Part shown: piece by piece, positions 59,454 through 64,000 of the stretch | Numbering within the stretch: the stretch's first letter is position 1 | How the letters are laid out: every line of letters begins with the position of its first letter | Assembly (NCBI RefSeq): GCF_003096715.1 | Contig: NZ_QEOL01000018.1 | Coordinates: 62,001 to 126,000, forward strand | Source: Paraburkholderia silvatlantica | GTDB taxonomy: Bacteria; Pseudomonadota; Gammaproteobacteria; Burkholderiales; Burkholderiaceae | Direction of reading: 5' to 3' | Length of the DNA: 64,000 bases | Notes under the pieces: generated by a model | Told to the model about the DNA's origin: nothing | Database searches by the model: none | The model's input: only the letters and a program-made list of their open reading frames with translations | Program-made: the position numbers and the translations under genes

Positions 59454-60364
59454 TTCGCGGCGTTAGCGTGAATCTCGGCGATATAGCCGCCCGGGAACTG
59501 GACGATCGCGGAGGCGCGTCCTTCTGAGGTGTACGGCGCAACGAGCACGCTGACGCCCGCGGCCTTTGCCTTCTCCAGCGTCTCGGCAAGATTCGCCACT
59601 TCGTAGCCCGTCATTTCCCGCCCGAACGGATAAGGCAGATGGCCGTCGGTCACGAGCACGGTCATCTTCCCGAAGCCCGATTCAATGCGGATGCGGCGAT
59701 AGGTGTCGTTCGGCCGTCCGATTTCGACGCCCGGTGCGTTGGCTTCGTCGGACACCACCTTGCCGTGCGAGAAGTTGACATAGGCATGAACCAGCTTGTG
59801 CAGGCTTTGCGGCGACACGTACACGCGATTCTCTGGCACGGTCTGGAGCGGATCGTAATGCGGCGCCTGGGTATGCCAGTAGAGTTGCATGTTGACGCCG
59901 CCCGGCCACGTGACGACCGCGTCGCGGCCGATCGGATCGGGGAACGTATCGACGATCACGTCCGCTCCGAGTGCGCGCGCCGATTTCATCGCCGCGTCCA
60001 TGTCGGTCACAAGGTAGCCCGTGCGCTCGGCGCCGAAGGGCCAGGGCGTGGGCGTCTTGAAGCCGAACACGGAGATCGTGCCCACCGGCGTGAAAACGAG
60101 TTGCGACATCGTCTGGCTCGGTGTCGGCGTGACCTGGAACACGCCCTGCTTCGACTTGCTGCCGCCGAATGTCGCCACGAAGCTGTCAGTGAAGCGGTCG
60201 AAATCTTCCGGAGCAACGTACACATGGGTCGTGTCGTACTGCGGGCCGACCGCAACCCATGGCGCCTGCGCCGGGAGCACCGGCGGTTTCGCGAACGACA
60301 CGGGCGCGGCGACAAGACCGCCCGCGATCATCAGGACAACGAGTACAGAGCGAATGGCTTTCAT
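59450..60364 (-). CDS. Exported VOC (glyoxalase-fold) family protein
   Basis: A 304-residue protein with a cleavable signal peptide (about 1-25, ending VSFAK) and two VOC/glyoxalase-like modules (starting near TTHVYVAPEDFDRFTDSF and RVYVSPQSLHKLVHAYV), each with a conserved C-terminal Glu or His position (GYLVTDMDAAM; FPGGYIAEIHA). VOC proteins are metal-dependent dioxygenases, lyases or binding proteins. The export signal is unusual for a glyoxalase. AAGGAA lies ten bases before ATG 60364. Confidence 0.82.
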   Translation of the reverse strand: MKAIRSVLVVLMIAGGLVAAPVSFAKPPVLPAQAPWVAVGPQYDTTHVYVAPEDFDRFTDSFVATFGGSKSKQGVFQVTPTPSQTMSQLVFTPVGTISVFGFKTPTPWPFGAERTGYLVTDMDAAMKSARALGADVIVDTFPDPIGRDAVVTWPGGVNMQLYWHTQAPHYDPLQTVPENRVYVSPQSLHKLVHAYVNFSHGKVVSDEANAPGVEIGRPNDTYRRIRIESGFGKMTVLVTDGHLPYPFGREMTGYEVANLAETLEKAKAAGVSVLVAPYTSEGRASAIVQFPGGYIAEIHANAAK

Positions 60365-60400
60365 AACGGGATTTCCTTGATGTTTCATTTTGCCGGTCAA

Positions 60401-60847
60401 TCATGCCCGGCTGTTGCAGGATGCGGGTTGCGCATCGCAGAGCATCGTCGCGAGCACGAGCGCCGCGATCAGTCCCATATGCTCGAAAAAGCTGTTGAGT
60501 TCGATGAAGCGTGCAGTGCCGGTCTGGTTCCAGAAGTCGTTGGCGACCAGCATCGCCACGGCTGTGAGCATACCGAGGCCGCCCGCGCCAATCCAGACGA
60601 AGCGGCGCAGGACGATGCACAGCGATCCACCAACCTCGACCACGATCGCAAGCGCCGCCCACAGCGCGGGCGGATGCAGGCCGAAATGCGCCTGCTCCGC
60701 GATGGCGCTGTCGAAATGCAGCGCCTTGTTGACGCCGCCGATCAGATACGCGGACACCAGTGCGAGGCGCATGAGCGGAGCGGCCCACCACTGCGAAAGC
60801 AGCGCACGCACCCATGCGGGGTTGCGACGGCCGCTCAGCACCGCCAT
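60401..60847 (-). CDS. DoxX family membrane protein
   Basis: A 148-residue protein with four likely membrane helices (VSAYLIGGVNKALHF, ALWAALAIVVEVGGSLCIVL, AGGLGMLTAVAMLVANDFW and MGLIAALVLATML). It has the DoxX-like arrangement of a short quinol-related membrane subunit. It starts one base after the amidohydrolase stop, so it is co-transcribed. Function unknown, perhaps electron transfer at the membrane. Confidence 0.82.
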   Translation of the reverse strand: MAVLSGRRNPAWVRALLSQWWAAPLMRLALVSAYLIGGVNKALHFDSAIAEQAHFGLHPPALWAALAIVVEVGGSLCIVLRRFVWIGAGGLGMLTAVAMLVANDFWNQTGTARFIELNSFFEHMGLIAALVLATMLCDAQPASCNSRA

Positions 60848-60848
60848 G

Positions 60849-62738
60849 TCAGATCGCCCAGCAGGAGCAGCCTAGCGCGCCCCAGAAGCCCTTGGCATCC
60901 GAGGTCGGCAGCGTGCTGCCCCATGCGCTCGCGTGGCCGTGGCCATGCACGTCGCAAGCGTTCGCGCAAGCACACATCGCCGCCGCTGCGGCGCGCTGCA
61001 ACGGCGAGCCTTCACGCTGCGTTGCACCCCAGCCGCCATAGCCGCCGTACTGGCGCACCGGCGACCAGTCCGGCATGGCAGGTGGAATCGGCGCGTCGTA
61101 TTGCGAGAACGGGCCCGCGCCCCAGACGATCCTGCCGCCCACGACCGTGAGCAATGCCGTCGTCGCGGCGATATCGTCTTCGGCGCACGCAAAGAAGTCG
61201 CGGTCCGGCACCATCAGGTCGGCGAGTTGCCCAACCGCGATGCGGCCTTTGCGGCCTTCTTCGTTCGAGAACCAGGTGACGTACTCTGTCCACATGCGCA
61301 ACGCAGTTTCGCGATCGAGCAGATTGCGCTGCGGATACATCCGCAGGCCGCCGACCGTCTTGCCGGTCACGAGCCACGCAAGGGACACCCACGGGTTGTA
61401 CGAGGCCACGCGCGTGGCGTCGGTACCGGCCGAAACCTTGATGCCCTTGGCAAGCATCTTCGCGACGGGCGGGGTGGCTTCCGCCGCCTGCGCGCCGTAA
61501 CGCTCGACGAAATACTCGCCCTGGTAGGCCATGCGATGCTGCACCGCGATGCCGCCGCCCAGCGCGGCGATGCGGTCCATCGAGCGCCCGGAAACGGTTT
61601 CCGCGTGGTCGAAGAACCAGTTGATGCCTGCGAGCGGAATGTCCTGATTGACCTTCTCGAACACGTCGAGCGCGCGGCTGATGGTTTCGTCGTAGGTGGC
61701 ATGCAACCGCCACGGCCAGCGGTTCTGCGCCAGCACGCGCACCACGCCTTCGAGTTCGCCCTCCATCCCCGGCGGCAACTCGGGGCGCGCAACACGGAAG
61801 TCCTCGAAGTCGGCCGCCGAGAACACGAGCATTTCGCCCGCGCCGTTATGCCGGAAGTAATCCGAACCATCGTGATACTTGACCGTGCGTGTCCAGTTCA
61901 CGAAGTCTTCCTTTTCGGCATTCGGCTTTTGCGTGAAGAGGTTGTACGCGATGCGCACCGTCATCTCGCCCGCCTCGTGGAGTTTGCGGATGACTCCGTA
62001 ATCGTCGGGATAGTTCTGCGATCCGCCGCCCGCGTCGATTGCACCCGTCACGCCAAGTCGGTTCAGTTCACGCATGAAGTGGCGCGTCGAATTGTACTGA
62101 TATTCGGGCGGCAGCTTCGGACCTTTCGCGAGCGTCGCATAGAGGATCGAGGCATTGGGATTCGCGAGCAGCAGACCGGTGGGGTTGCCCGCGCTGTCGC
62201 GCAGGATCGTGCCGCCAGGCGGCTCGGGCGTTTCCTTCGTATAGCCCACTACGCGCAGGGCCGCTGCGTTGAGCAGCGCGCGGTCGTACAAATGAAGGAT
62301 GAATACGGGCGTATCGGGCGCCACGGCGTTGAGCTCTTCGATGGTCGGCAGACGCTTCTCTTCGAACTGATGTTCGGTGAAGCCGCCAACCACACGCACC
62401 CATTGCGGCGCGGGCGTGATCGCGACCTGCTGCTTGAGCATTTCCATGGCAATGGCGAGCGAGCGAACGCCGTCCCAGCGCAATTCCATGTTGTAGTTGA
62501 GGCCGCCACGAATCAAATGCAGGTGATTGTCGATCAAGCCAGGAAGTGCCGGCCGGCCGCCAAGATCGACGACTCGGGTCGCGCTGCCCGCGAGCGGCAT
62601 GAGTTCGGCATCGCTGCCCACTGCCACGAAGCGGCCTTCGGCAATCGCCACGGCAGTGGCAGTCGGGTTCGAACGGTCGAGCGTAGTGAACCGTCCGTTA
62701 TGCAGAATGAGATCAGGATGGGTGGCGGTTGCACACAT
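60849..62738 (-). CDS. YtcJ-like amidohydrolase with Cys/His-rich C-terminus
   Basis: A 629-residue metal-dependent hydrolase of the YtcJ-like amidohydrolase group. The metal-binding NHLH lies near residues 70-73 in GLIDNHLHLIRGG, with later His and Asp positions in DHAETVSGRSM, GIAVQHRMAYQG and SAGTDATRVASYNP. Such enzymes hydrolyse amides, or act as N-substituted formamide deformylases. An unusual tail from about residue 585 is rich in Cys and His (AAMCACANACDVHGHGHA, GCSCW), beyond the normal end of the family. It is second in the leftward operon after the XapX gene. Confidence 0.88.
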   Translation of the reverse strand: MCATATHPDLILHNGRFTTLDRSNPTATAVAIAEGRFVAVGSDAELMPLAGSATRVVDLGGRPALPGLIDNHLHLIRGGLNYNMELRWDGVRSLAIAMEMLKQQVAITPAPQWVRVVGGFTEHQFEEKRLPTIEELNAVAPDTPVFILHLYDRALLNAAALRVVGYTKETPEPPGGTILRDSAGNPTGLLLANPNASILYATLAKGPKLPPEYQYNSTRHFMRELNRLGVTGAIDAGGGSQNYPDDYGVIRKLHEAGEMTVRIAYNLFTQKPNAEKEDFVNWTRTVKYHDGSDYFRHNGAGEMLVFSAADFEDFRVARPELPPGMEGELEGVVRVLAQNRWPWRLHATYDETISRALDVFEKVNQDIPLAGINWFFDHAETVSGRSMDRIAALGGGIAVQHRMAYQGEYFVERYGAQAAEATPPVAKMLAKGIKVSAGTDATRVASYNPWVSLAWLVTGKTVGGLRMYPQRNLLDRETALRMWTEYVTWFSNEEGRKGRIAVGQLADLMVPDRDFFACAEDDIAATTALLTVVGGRIVWGAGPFSQYDAPIPPAMPDWSPVRQYGGYGGWGATQREGSPLQRAAAAAMCACANACDVHGHGHASAWGSTLPTSDAKGFWGALGCSCWAI

Positions 62739-62766
62739 GTGCGTTTCCTCGCTTCACGTACTTCGA

Positions 62767-62934
62767 TTAAAAGCCGAACAACGGCTTGAGGATTGGGATG
62801 GCCTGCGCGCCAATTACCATGCCCAGCAAACCAATGAGGGCGACGAGCGGCGGCGCCGGCGAGCGGACCTTGATAGCGCTGTAGATCACGCCGGCGAGCG
62901 CGCCCGCGCCAAGCGACACGAGATACGTTTCCAT
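62767..62934 (-). CDS. XapX-domain small membrane protein
   Basis: A 55-residue protein missed by length-filtered gene lists: METYLVSLGAGALAGVIYSA at the start, a second hydrophobic helix PPLVALIGLLGMVIGAQA and the ending ILKPLFGF. The two helices around VRSPAPP match the XapX domain, found in short proteins next to hydrolases and DoxX-type genes. It is the first gene of the leftward operon, 28 bp before the amidohydrolase start. Function unknown. Confidence 0.8.
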   Translation of the reverse strand: METYLVSLGAGALAGVIYSAIKVRSPAPPLVALIGLLGMVIGAQAIPILKPLFGF

Positions 62935-63079
62935 ACGCTCAGACTCTTCGAAGGATTAAAATGAGAGGCATTGCATCCCGCCCCGTGCCGCCGGGACCCG
63001 TTTCGCGTCCGCGCAGCGGCGTTGCGCCCCCATCGACGCGGCAGGCCCACTCGACGTTCCGATTGCGACATGCTCCAAC

Positions 63080-64000
63080 ATGCAAAATCTCCCTGATCTC
63101 GAAGCCTGGGCCATTTTCTTGCGTGTTGCGGAGACCGGCTCGTTTGCCAAGGCCGCCGATCTGCTCGGCATTTCGCAGCCCACAGTCTCCAAGGCCATCG
63201 CCCGCCTCGAGAAAAAGCTCGGCACCATGCTGCTGTACCGCACGACACGCAAGCTCTCGCTCACGCCGACCGGCGAACAACTGCGTGAGCGCGCAATGCA
63301 AGTGCTCGCCGAGGCCGAGGACTTCGAAAGCGAAGCGTCGGCACTCGCGGTCGAGCCGCACGGCGTCGTGCGCGTGAACGCGCCGATGTCGTTTGGCCTG
63401 CGCTATCTCGCGCCGCTGCTGCCCGAGTTCCTCTCGCGCTACCCCGGCGTCGATGTCGAACTCATGCTCACCGACCATCTGGTCGACATCGTGGCGGGCG
63501 GCTTCGACGTCGCAATCCGGATTGCCGAACTCAGCGATTCCTCGCTGCGCGCGCGTCGCCTCTGCACCGTGCGACGTCCGCTCGTCGCGGCGCCCGCCTA
63601 TCTCGAACAGCATGGACGTCCCGCTCATCCGCGCGATCTCGAACGGCACGCCATCCTGACCTATACGAACCTGCCGACGCCCGAGTGCTGGCGCTTTCGC
63701 CACACGGCGTCCGGCGACGAACATGCCGTGCCTGTGCGCGGGCGTATCCGCACCAACAACGCCGACGTCATCGTGCCTGCGCTGCTCGCCGGCCAGGGCA
63801 TCGCCCTTCAACCGGAGTTTCTGGTGTGGGACGCGCTGCAACGCGGCGAACTCGAGCATGTCATGGGCGAGTGGGCGATCGCCGACATCAACGTGAACCT
63901 CGTCATGCCACCCGGCTTGATGCGCACCACACGCGTCACGGCATTGCTCGACTTCCTCGTGGAACATCTGGCTCATGCACCATGGGCAATGTCCGAGCGC
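63080..64000 (+). CDS. LysR family transcriptional regulator, 3'-truncated by window
   Basis: The frame runs from ATG 63080 to the last base without a stop, giving 307 residues. The N-terminal LysR helix-turn-helix is clear (FLRVAETGSFAKAADLLG, SQPTVSKAIARLEKKLG). The effector domain begins near 90 with VRVNAPMSFGLRYLAP and includes DVAIRIAELSDSSLRAR. It is of the CrgA/DsdC-like short subgroup. It is divergent from the XapX-amidohydrolase operon across a 145-bp gap and most likely regulates it. Only a few residues should be missing. Confidence 0.9.
   Translation, partial: MQNLPDLEAWAIFLRVAETGSFAKAADLLGISQPTVSKAIARLEKKLGTMLLYRTTRKLSLTPTGEQLRERAMQVLAEAEDFESEASALAVEPHGVVRVNAPMSFGLRYLAPLLPEFLSRYPGVDVELMLTDHLVDIVAGGFDVAIRIAELSDSSLRARRLCTVRRPLVAAPAYLEQHGRPAHPRDLERHAILTYTNLPTPECWRFRHTASGDEHAVPVRGRIRTNNADVIVPALLAGQGIALQPEFLVWDALQRGELEHVMGEWAIADINVNLVMPPGLMRTTRVTALLDFLVEHLAHAPWAMSER

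Noticed and set aside
60933..62789. Plus-strand open frame of 618 codons opposite the amidohydrolase
   Set aside because: Shadow frame; the minus strand encodes the complete metal-binding enzyme.
1..64000. Search for tRNA or rRNA genes, CRISPR arrays, insertion sequences and phage genes
   Set aside because: No cloverleaf-like sequence, regular spacer-repeat array, transposase or integrase frame was recognised by reading; a dedicated search could still find a degenerate copy.

Overview
The window is 64 kb of dense, GC-rich DNA. The codon use, the gene families (DUF1326/DUF2182 pair, MSMEG_/Sll-type nitrilase cluster, alginate-export porin, LysR/IclR/MocR regulators beside catabolic operons) and the accessory-replicon flavour point to a betaproteobacterium of the Burkholderiaceae, most like Paraburkholderia or Caballeronia. 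This assignment is inference from family resemblance, not from a marker gene. No rRNA, tRNA, CRISPR array, transposase or phage gene was seen.

Layout. 1-2.4 kb: end of a hybrid sensor kinase and a LuxR-type response regulator that overlaps it. 2.6-6.8 kb: a TonB-dependent receptor with its own exbB-exbD-tonB, behind a 12-bp perfect palindrome that resembles a Zur (zinc) box. 6.9-10.2 kb: a small hypothetical gene, then a TetR regulator, an aldo/keto reductase and an NmrA-like oxidoreductase. 10.2-11.4 kb: decayed DNA with the remains of a membrane transporter. 11.4-12.8 kb: a DUF1326 gene translationally coupled to a DUF2182 membrane protein that is frameshifted near its N-terminus. 12.8-16.7 kb: a DUF995 protein, a large lipoprotein and a LuxR-type regulator.

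17.3-33.4 kb is a polyol catabolic island. A leftward operon reads eryD-eryA-eryB-eryC-dhaK-dhaL-DUF2291-ABC ATPase-permease-binding protein-eryH-eryI. It carries every enzyme of the erythritol route known from Brucella (kinase, dehydrogenase, racemase and two isomerases, ending in D-erythrose 4-phosphate), its importer, its SorC-type regulator, and an extra DhaKL kinase. A second kinase/FAD-dehydrogenase pair runs rightward from the same regulatory gap, which is full of inverted and tandem repeats. A Xre/DUF2384-RES toxin-antitoxin pair with a clear autoregulatory operator follows.

34.5-44.1 kb: proC, an FMN-dependent 2-hydroxyacid dehydrogenase, a divergent IclR regulator, a DapA-family lyase, a PotABCD-like ABC importer whose two permeases are fused into one protein, and an FAD-linked D-2-hydroxyacid dehydrogenase. 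Together these look like uptake and oxidation of an unidentified small acid. 44.2-46.5 kb: a membrane GGDEF-EAL protein.

46.7-57.1 kb: a nine-gene leftward cluster with a divergent MocR regulator. Seven genes are the conserved Nit1C set (MSMEG_0572 protein, Nit6803-type nitrilase, radical SAM, GNAT, AIR-synthase-like, MSMEG_0570 protein, flavin oxidoreductase). The last two are a LnmK/Pnap_2097-like protein and a methylmalonyl-CoA-mutase-like B12 enzyme with a changed active-site residue. This extended nitrilase-to-CoA-ester cluster is the least understood system here. 57.2-64 kb: an amidohydrolase operon (XapX, amidohydrolase, DoxX, VOC protein, DUF1275, porin) with a divergent LysR gene cut by the window end.
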